A stretch of DNA of 64,000 bases, from assembly GCA_021798985.1 (NCBI GenBank), contig JAJZBI010000001.1, forward strand, positions 1-64,000. Direction: 5' to 3'. Positions 17,575 to 30,758 of the stretch are shown piece by piece (position 1 is the stretch's first letter; every line of letters begins with the position of its first letter). The DNA comes from Actinomycetes bacterium (GTDB taxonomy: Bacteria > Actinomycetota > Acidimicrobiia > Acidimicrobiales > Bog-793). Below the pieces are notes generated by a model. That model did no database searches, was not told the DNA's origin, and worked only from the letters and a program-made list of their open reading frames with translations. The translations under genes were made by a program, and so were the position numbers.

Positions 17575-18425
17575 GCGCGTTCCGCTCGGGCTTCGTCTCG
17601 GTCGTGGGTCGGCCAAACGTCGGCAAGTCGAGCCTCGTCAACCGCATCTGCGGCGCCAAGGTCTCGATCACCTCGGCGAGCCCGAACACGACGCGCACCC
17701 GCGTGCGCGGTGTGCGCACCGAGGCGGGCTACCAAGCGGTGTTCGTCGACACTCCCGGCATCCACAAGCCGCGCACCGCGCTCGGCGAGCGGCTCAACGA
17801 CACCGCCGCCGAGACCCTCGAGGACGTGGACGTCTGCCTGCTCGTGGTCGACGCCACCCAGACCATCGGGCCCGGTGACCGCTTCGTCGCGGCGCGGGTG
17901 CCAAGCGACGCCGTCGTCGCGCTGAACAAGGTCGACGCCACTCGCCCCGCCCAGGTGCTCGAGCAGCTCAAGCGCGCCGAACGGGAGCTCGCGATCCCCA
18001 GGGCAGAGTACTTCCCGATCTCCGCGCGCACCGGCGCCGGGGTCGAGGACCTCGTCGCCCACCTGGCGAGCCGCCTGCCCGAAGGGCCCGCCTACTACCC
18101 CCAAACGACCGTGCGCGACCTCCCCGAGCCCTTCTTCGTCGCCGAGCTCGTGCGAGAACAGCTGCTGCGCCAGGCGCGCGAGGAGCTGCCCCACTCGATC
18201 GCGTGCACCGTGACCGAGTGGGAATGGCCCTACATTCGCTGCGAGATCCTCGTCGAGCGCGAGTCGCAAAAGGCGATCGTCGTCGGCAAGAAGGGAGCCG
18301 TGCTCAAGGCCGCCGGGTCGGCGGTGCGCGCCATGCTTCCTCCCGGCGCCTATCTCGACCTCCACGTGCGCGTCGAGCGCGACTGGCAGCGCCACCGAGA
18401 GATGATCGAGCGCCTCGGCTACTGA
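17571..18425 (+). CDS. era: GTPase Era
   Basis: A 284-residue essential GTPase that binds the 3' end of 16S rRNA during 30S assembly. G1 is GRPNVGKSS (about 10-18), G2 lies in TSASPNTTRTRVRGV, G3 DTPGIHKP and G4 NKVD. The C-terminal KH RNA-binding domain shows VVGKKGAVLKAAGS. The GTG start overlaps the upstream stop codon, completing the phoH-ybeY-corC-era run of genes that all serve ribosome maturation except corC. It converges on the dinG-like helicase gene. Confidence 0.96.
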   Translation: MSAFRSGFVSVVGRPNVGKSSLVNRICGAKVSITSASPNTTRTRVRGVRTEAGYQAVFVDTPGIHKPRTALGERLNDTAAETLEDVDVCLLVVDATQTIGPGDRFVAARVPSDAVVALNKVDATRPAQVLEQLKRAERELAIPRAEYFPISARTGAGVEDLVAHLASRLPEGPAYYPQTTVRDLPEPFFVAELVREQLLRQAREELPHSIACTVTEWEWPYIRCEILVERESQKAIVVGKKGAVLKAAGSAVRAMLPPGAYLDLHVRVERDWQRHREMIERLGY

Positions 18426-18454
18426 GACCATCGCGACCACACGCGCGATCGGTC
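18426..18454. terminator. Hairpin between convergent era and helicase genes
   Basis: GACCATCGCG and CGCGATcGGTC pair around an eight-base loop with one bulged C, immediately after the era stop and before the helicase stop. There is no U-tract, so it may only weakly terminate or mark both 3' ends. Confidence 0.4.
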
Positions 18455-18465
18455 CCCGCCGAGCT

Positions 18466-20411
18466 TTAAGACGGGGCGTCGCCGACGGCCGGCGCGCGCA
18501 GGGCGCGCAGGAAGTCCTCGGCCTCAGCGCGCACCTTGGTCCGCCGTAGCGGCGGCAGCGCGCGGACGAGGTCCCAGCGGTAGGTGGCGGTGGCGAGGCG
18601 CGAGTCCAAGACCGCGACGACGCCCCGGTCCTCGCCGTGGCGGATCAGCCGCCCCGCCCCCTGGGCGAGCAAGCTGGCCGCCCGCGGCAGGTCGACCGCC
18701 CCGAAAGCTGCCGTGCCGGCCCGCTCGCGCCGTGCGGCGATGAGCGGGTCGTCTGGACGGGGGAAGGGGATCCGGTCGATGATCACGCACGACAGGCTCG
18801 AGCCCGCCACGTCGACCCCCTGCCAAAAGCCCATGGTCGCGAACAGGCAGGTCTCGTCCTCGGAGGCAAAGCGGGCGAGCAGCGAGCCCTTCGGGCCTTC
18901 GCCTTGGCTCAAGATCGGCACCGACAGGCGCGCTCGCATCGCGGCGGCGGCGCGCTCCATCACCACCCTGCTGGTGAACAGCGCCAGGCTGCGGCCGCCA
19001 GCCGCCTCGATCAGCGCGGCGATCTCCTCGTGCACCGCCCGCTCGCTGTCGCTCCGGCGGCGATCGGGCAGGTGGGCCGCGCAGTAGAGGAGGCCGAGGC
19101 GCTCGTAGGCAAAGGGGCTGCCAACGTCGATCTCGTCGGTCTCGCCCGGCGGCGCACCGAGCCGGGCGGCGAGGCCGGGGGGGATCGTGGCGCTCGTCAG
19201 CACGACGGTCCGCTTGGCAAAGACCCGCTCGGCAAGGTACGGCGCGACGTCGATGGGCGCCCGGACGAGCGCCGGGCGCCCTCCACCGGCGATCCAGCAG
19301 ACGTCGTTGTCGCCCCGGCCGAGCAGTTCGCCGACGTCCTCGCGCAGCCGTCCGGCGACGAGCAGCGCCCGGCTGAGGGCGCCCTGCACCGCGACGTCGC
19401 CGCCGCCCGCCGCCTTGGCCGCCTCGTTCGCCTGGCGCAGGCGGTCCTCGAGCGCGGCGATGCGCTGGCCGAGCAGCCCGAGCAGCTCCTCGAGCTCGGA
19501 CTCGGTGCGGGAAAGGCGCGCCTCGCCCCGAGCGGCGAGCGCGGCCTCGAGCGCGTCCGCGCTCTTCAAGAGGTCGTCGGCCGCCGGCTCGGTGGCGCCG
19601 CGACGGCGGCGGCCTCCCGCCGCGGCCGCGCTGTTGGCGAGGGCAGCGGCTGCCCGGATGCGCCCGGGTGACAGGACCGCTCCCAAGCAGTCGGTGACGA
19701 TGTCCTCGAGCGCGTGCGCCTCGTCCACCACGAGCGCGTCGTAGTCGTCGAGCACCGCGCCGAGGGCCGCGATGTCGGCACCGAGCAGGTGCAGGTTGGT
19801 GACGACGACATCGGCCGCCGCCGCCTCGGCGCGGGCGCGCTCGGCGAAGCAGGACTCCCCCGACGGGCAGCGGCTCGCCCCGGGACACTCCTCGGCCGAC
19901 ATGGCAAAGCTCGACCACACGGCGGCGTCGATCGGCTCGGTGAGCTCGGACTGGTCGCCGCTTGTGGTCGCCTCGGCCCACTCGAGCAGGACTCGCACCT
20001 GGCGCGCCCGCCAGGACGGCTCGCCTGCCGGCACGACCAGCTGGCCCTGCGCCCCGAGCGCACCCGACTCGGCGATCCGCTGACGGCAGAGATAGTTCGA
20101 GCGCCCCTTCAAGACGGCGAAGGAGAGGGTGCGCCCCATGGCCGTGGCGAGCAGCGGCAGGTCCTTTCCAGCGAGCTGGTCCTGGAGCGCCTTGGTCGCG
20201 GTGGCCACGACGACCCGCTTGCCCGAGCAGATCGCCGGCACGAGATAGCCAAGCGACTTGCCGGTCCCGGTTCCCGCCCGCACGATGAGGTGCCGCCCGG
20301 AGGCCAGCGCGGCCTCGACGGCGACGGCCATCTTGGTCTGGCCCTCACGTGGCTCGCCGCCTCGCGGCAGCCGGGAGACGACCTGCGCCAGGACGTCGGC
20401 TGCCGGCTCGC

Positions 20412-20415
<4 letters not shown>
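18466..20415 (-). CDS. DinG/XPD-type ATP-dependent DNA helicase
   Basis: A 649-residue superfamily 2 helicase, probably 5'-to-3', acting on forks, R-loops or repair intermediates. Walker A is RAGTGTGKSLGY, followed by VVVATATKALQDQL; motif II is LVVDEAHALED, and the late motifs include ATMGFWQGVDVAG and LAQGAGRLIRHGED. Four cysteines suited to a 4Fe-4S cluster lie between motifs I and II (one in NYLCRQRI and three in CPGASRCPSGESCF), as in DinG and XPD. The ATG at 20415 overlaps the addA stop (ATGA), so it is the last gene of the addB-addA run. It could equally be called a YoaA-type helicase. Confidence 0.88.
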
Positions 20416-23680
<3,265 letters not shown>

Positions 23681-23684
<4 letters not shown>

Positions 23685-26674
23685 GGCGCTTGACCCTCGA
23701 CCATCGTCACGTACCCACCGAGACGTTCGTCGCGCCGCGCCGTCTCCCACTGGCGGCGGCGGTCGCTCGGGCAGACGCCGGTGTAATCGCAAAAGCGGCA
23801 GTTCTCGAAGTCCTCATTGCCGGGTGCCCCGGGGCGCATCGGGAAGACGCCGGCTTGGATGCCGCCGGTGATGACCTCGAGCACCTCGCCAAAGCGCGTG
23901 GTCGTGACGGAGTCCAAGCTGACCTCGAACTCGCCACGGCTGCGTCCGACCATGCGGTAGGCCGCGCGCACGGCGGTGGTGGGCGCGCCGAAGGCCGTCC
24001 GGGCGGCGAGCGCGTAGATCGGCAGCTGCAAGTGGCGTCCGCGGTTGACCGGATCCTGACGCAGGCCACGGTAGGGATCGGGCGAGCCGGTCTTGTAGTC
24101 GATGACGAGGAGCGTGCCGTCCGCAGACCGGTCGACGCGGTCGATGCGGCCCCGGAACTCCACCGGCGCGCTCGAGGAGGGCCAGCTGACCGGAGGGACG
24201 CCGCCGTAGCCGAACGCGTGCTCGACGGCAATCGGGACCGTTCCATCGCGCCGGCGCTCGGCGAGCGCCTCACGCTCGTCGTCGAGCCAGGAGAGGATCT
24301 GGCGCTGCTCGTGCTCCCACAAAAGCGCCTTGCCCGTGAGCCCTCGCCGCTCGAAGCGCCGGAACTGCTCGCGGGCGATGTCTGCGAGCCGCTCCTTCGA
24401 GCCTGGCGTGGCGGCGTCGCCATCGGCCTCAGAAGCGGCTTCAAGCTGCTCGGCGACGAATCGCTGCAAGATGTCGTGCACGAGCACGCCGCGGTCTTTG
24501 GGCTCGAGGGCGAGGCGCCGCTCGGGCTCCTCGAGCACCTCGCAGCCGAGCACCGAGCGCAAGAAGTAGCGGAAGGGGCAGGCCGCGTAGTGCTCGAGCG
24601 CGGTGGCCGAACCCAGCCGGGGCACGGGCGCACCGAGCGCGGCGACGTCGCCCGAGTAGCGGCCAAAGTGCCGGGCGGCGCGGGCGGCGAGCGCGTCCGC
24701 CTGCTCGGACAGGCCGAGCGCGGCGACGAGCGCCGCGCGGTCGGCCTCGGGGGCGGCGGGAGCGGCGAGCGCGAGCACCGCCGCCTCGCGCGCCGAGACG
24801 GGGCGCTGCTCGTCCGCGGCGGCGCCGAAGTCCCCGAGGGGCTGGAGGGGGGCTGGGGCGGGTCCGGCCAGCCAGCGGCAGGGCTGGCGGGCCCTGCCGT
24901 CGCTTTGGGGATAGCTGACGAGCGAGGTCGACGCACTCGCCAGCGCGAGCGCCAGCCGACGGCGCTCACGGGCGAGCAGGGGAAGGTCATCGGTCTCCAG
25001 CTGCTCTTGGATACCGCTGGCGAGCAGCGAGTGCCGCGCGCTCCGGGCCGGAAGGTTGCCCTCGGCGGCTCCGAGCACGACGACGAGCTCGAAGCTCCCA
25101 CCCACGCCGGCATCGAGGTCCCCGATGAGCAGGCCGCAGCCCGGCCGCCCGCGCGAAGTCGTGCGGCGCCGCGCCGACCGGGAGAACGCGGCGGCGTACT
25201 CATCTGGGCTCGGGGATCGGTCGATCCCCTCGAGCGCCGCGAGCGTATCGAGCAGCTCCAGCACGCCCTCGTGCCCGACGGGCGGTTCGCCAGGTGGCAT
25301 CGCCGAAGGGGCGAGGTAGCGCGCCAGGGCGCGTCGTGCCCACGCGCTCCGCTCCGCCCAGCCTACGTCGGCACGCCACCCGCCGGCGTCGGCGGCGAGC
25401 TGCTCGATGACGTCCGCAAGCGCCTCGCAGTCCGTCGCGAGCGACGGATCGCCGCGCTCGCGCGCCTCGGCGGCCGCTCCCTCGAGCTGCCAACGCCACT
25501 GGGCTGCCGGGCCGGCCACGATCCCCGCCAGCCGGCTGCAGCGCTCCCACGCACCGAGCACCGCCGCTCCCGGCGCCGTGCCGGGTGAGGCCGCCAGCAG
25601 CTCGAAGACGGCGCGGCGCTCGAGGACCTCGTCGCTTCCCAAGGCGAAGAGGCGCTCGAGCACGACGGCACTCGGCGAGCCGGACAGCGGCACGCCCGAC
25701 GGCCCATGAGCCGGAACGCCCACGCCGTCGATGTCGAGCGCCGCGAGCTCGTTCCAGATGAGGCTGAGGTAGGGCTCCGGGCTCGCGTACAAGAGCGCGC
25801 AGCGTTCCGGCGCCGCCCCGCGCTCGAGCGCCGCGAGGACGCTGGCGAGCCCGGCGCGCACCTCGGCAGCGGGATCCTTGGCGACGCGGATCGCCGGGGC
25901 GCTAAGCGGCGCGGCGAGCGCCAGCGCGTCGGGGCGCACCGCGGCGAGCGGTGGCAGCCCGGCAAGACGCGCGGCGAGATGTTCGACAGCCATATCTCCG
26001 GCCACGTCGCCGCAGCGCGCGAGCACCACCACGACGTCGTCTCGCGTGCTCAGAGCCTCGAGCAGGGTCAGCTCCCGGGGGCGCAGCCGCTCGGGGAGAT
26101 AGGCGATCACCTGGCCAGCACCCGCCCACGAGCCGCCGTCCAAGAGCCGCTCGCTCGCCGCGGCACAGATCTCCGCGTCGTCATAGAAGCCGTCGGCAAG
26201 CAGCGCTTCGGCGGCGCGGAACCACCGTGCCAGCTCGCCGCCGAGGCCGCGGGTCGCCGCGAGCTGCTCGAGGAGCGCGGCGCCTCCCCACCGCAGATCC
26301 TCATACGCATCGACGAGCGCGTCCTCCGTCGAGCCGTGCTCGGCGACAGCGGCCAGCGAGCCGGGGGTGCTGCGCAGCACGCGACGCAGCGCGCCAGCGA
26401 GCACGGGGCGGCTGAGGCGGCGGCGCCCCGTGGCCAGCAACGTCGGCTCGGCGAGGCGACGGGCGAGGTCGACCGCCGTCTCGAAGCTCACCCCGACCAG
26501 CGCGCGCCGCGCGGTGCCGACGAGCTGCTCGCGCACCAGCATCGCCGTCGCCCGGCTGCGGGTGAGCACGCGCACCGGCGCCGGCAGGCCGTCTGGTTCG
26601 GGCCGTCGCTCGAGGAGGGTGCCGAGCTGGGCGGGCGCGCGATCGATGCGCACGATGTCGATGCGGGCCGGCAC
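23681..26674 (-). CDS. addB: AddB-type helicase-nuclease subunit
   Basis: A 997-residue partner of AddA. The N-terminal part resembles a degenerate UvrD fold without an obvious Walker A, as in AddB, where the subunit scans for Chi rather than driving translocation. The C-terminal nuclease has FRGRIDRVDR and LLVIDYKTGSPDPY. Four cysteines expected to hold a 4Fe-4S cluster across the nuclease are present: one in YAACPFRYF and three in ENCRFCDYTGVCPSD. The gene begins 10 bases after the small upstream ORF and overlaps addA. N-terminal identity is low between AddB families, so the exact subtype is uncertain. Confidence 0.8.
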
Positions 26675-26684
26675 GCCGGCGATG

Positions 26685-27005
26685 CTACGACCCGGCTGTT
26701 GCGTTCTTTGGCCCGAACGCCGCGATCCGGCGGCCCAGGCGTCCGGCGAGCGCCTCGGCGAAGTGCTCCCACGTCCGATCTCCCATGACCCACAGCCAGC
26801 TCTCGTAGGCGAGCTCGGAGAGCACCGTGGCGAGCAGGCACGGCGTCACCACCGCGCCATCAAGACGGCCGAGCGAGGGTCCCAGGCGATCGCAGAGGCA
26901 GCTCACGATCTGGCCTCGAGCGGCGATCGGATCCTCGCCGGCGAGGCGCCGCAGTGCGGCCCGCGCATCGGTCGGCTCTGGCGGCGACCACCCGAGCGCG
27001 CTCAT
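26685..27005 (-). CDS. Hypothetical protein between the redox and AddAB genes
   Basis: A 106-residue protein I do not recognise. It is predicted soluble, with a likely helical N-terminal half (ARAALRRLAGEDPIAARGQI) and the aromatic stretch ELAYESWLWVMGDRTWEHF. Two cysteines occur at SCLCDR and a third at TPCLLA. The ATG overlaps the stop of the F420-type subunit by four bases, and addB starts ten bases after its stop. It is therefore translationally coupled to both and may serve either the sulfur enzymes or the nuclease; sequence alone does not say which. Confidence 0.65.
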   Translation of the reverse strand: MSALGWSPPEPTDARAALRRLAGEDPIAARGQIVSCLCDRLGPSLGRLDGAVVTPCLLATVLSELAYESWLWVMGDRTWEHFAEALAGRLGRRIAAFGPKNATAGS

Positions 27006-28252
27006 CGGCCCGCCCAGCGCGGCGCCCGCTCGCCGCCCTCGTAGAAGGCGGCGTGCTCGGCGTAGTCGATGAACATCGGCCCGTCGACTTCAAAGGGGCG
27101 GGAGAGCGCGCCGTCGGCGACCCGGCGATCGAGCGCGTCCAGCTTGGCGAGCGCCTCGGGCCGCGCGATCGGCTCGACCTCGACCTCGGCCGCGACCCGT
27201 GCGAACGCGGATGCTCCCCGCTCGGTCCGCACCAGCACGCTCGACCACCCCGTGGGACTACCGACGCTGCCGACCGAGAGATCGGCGGCCCGCCCGAGGA
27301 AGTCGGCGCACTCGTCGCAGCCCTTCAGCGCTGCGCCGTGGAAGCCCTTCACGGGCTCATCGAGGATCACCGATCCCTGTCGGTCGAGCACGACGAGGTG
27401 GCCATGGACGACGTCGACCTTGCCGATCGCCCCGAGGTCGATGCCGCGTTCGGTAGCAAGCGTCTGCACCATCAAGCGCTCGTAGTCGAAGCTCTTCGAG
27501 CACAGCAAGGCGACCGTCAGCACCACGGCGTCGACGCGAGAGCTCCCTCGCTGCCAGGCGCGGCGCTGCAGCGCCGTGATCCCTTGGATCTCGCACGGCG
27601 TCCCGACCAGCGCGATGCGCGCCCCGCTCGACAATCCGGCGCGCTCGAGGTCGAGAGCGCCGAGCGCGAGCGTCTGGTTGTAGAAGCTGCCGGCCGACTG
27701 GCGCAGCTCCTCGGCGCTCGTCGCCACGTAGGGCACACCGCGCCACGGTGTATCGGGGTCCTCTCTCGCGACGAGCGCGCCGTCGATTGCCCCACATTCG
27801 AGCGCGGCGATCAGCACCGCCGAGACGAAGCCGCCGTCTTGGGCTCCCGGCGCCCGCAGGCGCGAGCCCGCTCGCACCCGCACCGCCGCCTGCTCGCGAA
27901 CCTCGCCGAAGTCGGCGGCAATCCCGCCGACGCGCCCGGCGTCGAAGCAGTCGGGCGCGGGAGGCGCCGGTGCGGACCGGTGCCACGTCGTCTCGTAGCG
28001 CAGACCACCACGGGGGCAGAAGTCCCAGCACAGCGAGCAGCCGGTGCACATCTTGACGAGGTAGGGCAGGTCCTTGCTCGACACGCCGATCGAGTCGGAC
28101 GGGCACGCGGCGATGCATGCCCCGCAACGGACGCAACGATCGGCGTCGATCACGGCCGCCGCGAGCTCGAAGAACCAGGTCTTGCCGGGAGCCTCGGCAA
28201 TCCCATTCATCGACTCGCGGATGCGAAACGGTGCCGGCGCGAGGTTGGTCAT
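27002..28252 (-). CDS. FrhB-like F420/ferredoxin oxidoreductase subunit
   Basis: A 416-residue iron-sulfur flavoprotein of the coenzyme F420 hydrogenase/dehydrogenase beta family. Two 4Fe-4S motifs lie at the N-terminus: CVRCGACIAACP (C40, C43, C46, C50) and CTGCSLCWDFCP (C69, C72, C75, C79). Then come the FrhB N domain (GGFVSAVLIAALE), LVGTPCEIQGITAL and the C domain (CDECADFLGRAADLSVGSVG). Relatives oxidise F420H2 with FAD and pass electrons to iron-sulfur centres. The ATG overlaps the stop of the sulfite reductase gene, so it is probably that enzyme's electron donor; the same two modules are fused in methanogen F420-dependent sulfite reductase. Donor identity (F420H2 or ferredoxin) is not proven. 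Confidence 0.82.
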   Translation of the reverse strand: MTNLAPAPFRIRESMNGIAEAPGKTWFFELAAAVIDADRCVRCGACIAACPSDSIGVSSKDLPYLVKMCTGCSLCWDFCPRGGLRYETTWHRSAPAPPAPDCFDAGRVGGIAADFGEVREQAAVRVRAGSRLRAPGAQDGGFVSAVLIAALECGAIDGALVAREDPDTPWRGVPYVATSAEELRQSAGSFYNQTLALGALDLERAGLSSGARIALVGTPCEIQGITALQRRAWQRGSSRVDAVVLTVALLCSKSFDYERLMVQTLATERGIDLGAIGKVDVVHGHLVVLDRQGSVILDEPVKGFHGAALKGCDECADFLGRAADLSVGSVGSPTGWSSVLVRTERGASAFARVAAEVEVEPIARPEALAKLDALDRRVADGALSRPFEVDGPMFIDYAEHAAFYEGGERAPRWAGR

Positions 28253-29934
28253 CGTGCTTGCCCCTCATCTCGTTGTCCTTCGAGCGCGGCGCGCAGCTCG
28301 AGGGGCGAGCGGCGACGCACCCAGGTGGTAAAGCGCTCGCCGCCGCGGCGCTCGGCGACGTGTCGCCCGACGAGCGCGTGCAGGGCAGCAGGCACGTCGT
28401 CGACCGGCAACGCCCCGACGATCCAGTCACCAAAAGCAGCCTCGGCGCCGAGGCTGCCGCCGAGGGCGATGTCGACCGCCTCGACGATCATGTCCCCGAC
28501 GTGAGCCGTCTCCCCTCGAAAGCCGATGTCGGCGATCTGGGGCTGGGCGCAGGAGGCCGAGCAGCCCGAAAAGTGCATGCGCACCACGGACGTCTCGGGT
28601 CGGTCCACCGACCCGGCAGGGCCGCCGAAGTGCTCGGCGAACTCCGCGTCGAGGCGCTCGGCCCACTGCTGCGCCCGCGCCTTGGTCTCGACGATCGCGA
28701 AGCGGCAGAACTCGTTACCGGTGCAAGCCACGACGCCGCGCGAAAAAGGGCCCGGGAAGGGCGAGTGCCGGCTGAAGAGCTCCTCGCCGAGCGCGGCGTC
28801 GAGGTGCTCCTCGCCGATTCCCGTAAAGATCAGGTTCTGGTCCGTCGCGAGCCGCAGCCCGCCGTCTCCGTACGCCTCAGCGATCCGGGCCGCCTCGATC
28901 AGGTCCTCCCCGCGCAAGCGGCCCACGGTGACCGAGCAGCCGACCGACACGCGACCTGCTCGCCGCTCCGCGTGCACCCCGACGTGGTCGCCGCGGTACC
29001 TGCGGGTGAGGGACTCCCCGGCGGGCTCGAGCTCGCATCTCGCGCGCGCGACAAGCGCCGCGCGAAAGCCTTCTGGACCGAGCTCCTGGACGAGGTAACG
29101 CATCCGGCTGAGCCCACGGTTCTCCCGGTTACCGAGTTCGCCGAAGACCTGAGCGATCGCCCGAGTGCACTCGACCGCCTGATCGAGACCGACGAAAACG
29201 TCGATGTCGCTCGCCATGCGGGCACCGTCTGACAGGCCCCCGCCGACGAACAGGTTGAATCCGTAGCGCCCATCCCGCCCTCTCGCGGGCAGCATGCCGA
29301 CGTCGTTGATCTCGGCCTGGGCGCAGTCCTCGAGACAACCCGTCACGCTCAGCTTGAACTTGCGGGGGAGGTTGGCATACTCCCGATTGCCGGTGAAATA
29401 CGCCGAGATCGCGTCGGCCACTGGCGACGCGTCGAAGGCCTCCTCGGCGTCTAGGCCGGCGAGCGGACAGCACAAGACGTTGCGCGCCGAGTCACCGCAC
29501 GCCTGGACGGAGGTGAGGCCGACGTCCTCGAGCTGATCCCAGATCCGTGGCACATCTTCGATTCGCACCCAGTGCAACTGGATGTCCTGACGGGTGGTGA
29601 GATCGCAGTAGCGGTCCCCCCACTTGGGATGGGCCGCAGGCCCTCTGGCATGGCGCTCGACGATCTCGCCGATGCGACGAGCCTGTGTCGCGCTCAGACG
29701 CCCTCCGGGGATCTTGACCCGGAGCATGAATGCATTTCCGCCCTGGCGCTGTGGGTATAGGCCCACCCACTTCAAGCGCTCCGCCTCTCCCTCGACCCGG
29801 GCAATGGCAGCAGCGCCCTCGATGGCGTAGACGCTGCGCACCGCCGCCTGGACCTCGAGGGGGTGCCGTTCGAGCTTCAGCCGCTCGATCGCGTTGAGCT
29901 CGCCGGTGTGGCGGAACGGGGAGACGAAGTCCAT
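28249..29934 (-). CDS. Siroheme sulfite (or nitrite) reductase, ferredoxin type
   Basis: A 561-residue assimilatory reductase performing the six-electron reduction of sulfite to sulfide (or nitrite to ammonia). Two ferrite-reductase half-domains and two siroheme/4Fe-4S modules are recognisable. The cluster ligands are C404-x5-C410 (CTGNEFC) and C458-x3-C462 (CSASC), and siroheme contacts include YCDLTTRQDIQLHW and KFKLSVTGCLEDC. Neighbouring cysH and siroheme synthesis strongly favour sulfite as substrate. ATG 29934 is 14 bases after the cysH stop. It resembles mycobacterial SirA more than NADPH-dependent CysI, so it needs a separate electron donor, which the overlapping FrhB-like gene could supply. 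Confidence 0.9.
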   Translation of the reverse strand: MDFVSPFRHTGELNAIERLKLERHPLEVQAAVRSVYAIEGAAAIARVEGEAERLKWVGLYPQRQGGNAFMLRVKIPGGRLSATQARRIGEIVERHARGPAAHPKWGDRYCDLTTRQDIQLHWVRIEDVPRIWDQLEDVGLTSVQACGDSARNVLCCPLAGLDAEEAFDASPVADAISAYFTGNREYANLPRKFKLSVTGCLEDCAQAEINDVGMLPARGRDGRYGFNLFVGGGLSDGARMASDIDVFVGLDQAVECTRAIAQVFGELGNRENRGLSRMRYLVQELGPEGFRAALVARARCELEPAGESLTRRYRGDHVGVHAERRAGRVSVGCSVTVGRLRGEDLIEAARIAEAYGDGGLRLATDQNLIFTGIGEEHLDAALGEELFSRHSPFPGPFSRGVVACTGNEFCRFAIVETKARAQQWAERLDAEFAEHFGGPAGSVDRPETSVVRMHFSGCSASCAQPQIADIGFRGETAHVGDMIVEAVDIALGGSLGAEAAFGDWIVGALPVDDVPAALHALVGRHVAERRGGERFTTWVRRRSPLELRAALEGQRDEGQAR

Positions 29935-29948
29935 CGTGGCTCCCCGGC

Positions 29949-30671
29949 TCAACCGTGCAAGCCGCATTCGGTGCGGCTCGATCCGACCCAGCGCCCCGAT
30001 CGCAGGTCTCCGCCGACAAGCGGCGGCGCGGTCGTCGGTGCGCAGCCGATCGAGGTGTAGCCAAGGGCGTTCAGGGGATGACGGGGCAGGCCCCTCGCGT
30101 CGACGTACGCGGCGACGTCATCCTCGCTCCACGCGACGATCGGGTTGACCTTGACGACGCCCTTGGCGTCGTCCCATGCGACGGTGCGGGCGGCGGCTCG
30201 CGTCGGGGCATCACACCGCTTGAGGCCAGTAACCCAGGCGGCCGCTCCGACGAGGCACCGCTGGAGCGGCCCCACCTTGCGCAGCTCGCAGCACGAGGCG
30301 GTGCCGCAGGGATGCTCGTCGTCGGGAAGGCCGGCGCTCACGACCTCGACGTCGATGGGCAACACGCGCTCGACCCGGCGGAGATAGGCGAGGGTCTCGG
30401 GGAAGTGGAAGCCCGTGTCGAGGAATACGACGCGCACCCCCGGGCGGACGCTCGCCGCCAGATCGGCGAGCACGCAGTCTTGGAACGAGGACGTCACGAC
30501 CACGCCGTGGCCGAAGCGCTCGAAGACCCAGGAGAGCGCCGCGGCGGGATCGGCCCCTTCGAGGGCGGCGTCAGCGACAGCAAGCTCGTCTAGCAAGGCC
30601 TCGAGCTCCCGACCAGCGGGGCGGCTCCGTGGCGCGCGGGGCGCCAACGCGCCCGTCGCCTGCTCGATCAT
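29949..30671 (-). CDS. cysH: APS/PAPS reductase (CysH)
   Basis: A 240-residue enzyme reducing (phospho)adenylyl sulfate to sulfite. Blocks VVTSSFQDCVLADL, VVFLDTGFHFPETL, CCELRKVGPL and RSGRWVGSSRTECGLH are typical; C236 is the catalytic cysteine. APS-type enzymes hold a 4Fe-4S cluster with CC and CxxC. Here CC (127-128) is present, but the second pair reads C210-A-P-T213, so one ligand is replaced by threonine. Additional cysteines occur at 122, 138 and 153. Whether a cluster still forms, and thus APS or PAPS preference, is unclear. ATG 30671 is chosen; GTG 30680 is possible. It is first in the minus-strand sulfur/repair run, behind two tandem operators. Confidence 0.88.
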   Translation of the reverse strand: MIEQATGALAPRAPRSRPAGRELEALLDELAVADAALEGADPAAALSWVFERFGHGVVVTSSFQDCVLADLAASVRPGVRVVFLDTGFHFPETLAYLRRVERVLPIDVEVVSAGLPDDEHPCGTASCCELRKVGPLQRCLVGAAAWVTGLKRCDAPTRAAARTVAWDDAKGVVKVNPIVAWSEDDVAAYVDARGLPRHPLNALGYTSIGCAPTTAPPLVGGDLRSGRWVGSSRTECGLHG

Positions 30672-30706
30672 CGTGCGCACACGGCCTCGCTCTCGGGTCG
30701 TAACCT

Positions 30707-30731
30707 ATATCTGACCATATCGGTCAACAAT
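30707..30731. promoter_or_regulatory. Tandem Rrf2/IscR-type operator, copy 1
   Basis: The core TGACC-ATATC-GGTCA is an inverted repeat. Over 25 bases it agrees at 21 positions with the E. coli IscR type 1 consensus ATASYYGACTRWWWYAGTCRRSTAT. It lies 36 bases upstream of cysH and overlaps TTGACC on the minus strand, a likely -35 element. No Rrf2-family gene is in the window. Confidence 0.6.
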
Positions 30732-30733
30732 TT

Positions 30734-30758
30734 ATACCTGACTGAATAAGTCAACAAT
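30734..30758. promoter_or_regulatory. Tandem Rrf2/IscR-type operator, copy 2
   Basis: The core TGACT-GAATA-AGTCA, again followed by ACAATT, matches the IscR type 1 consensus at 23 of 25 positions. Its centre is 27 bases from that of copy 1. It sits in the unusually A/T-rich gap between divergent cysH and the siroheme gene, where one repressor could control both directions. Confidence 0.65.
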
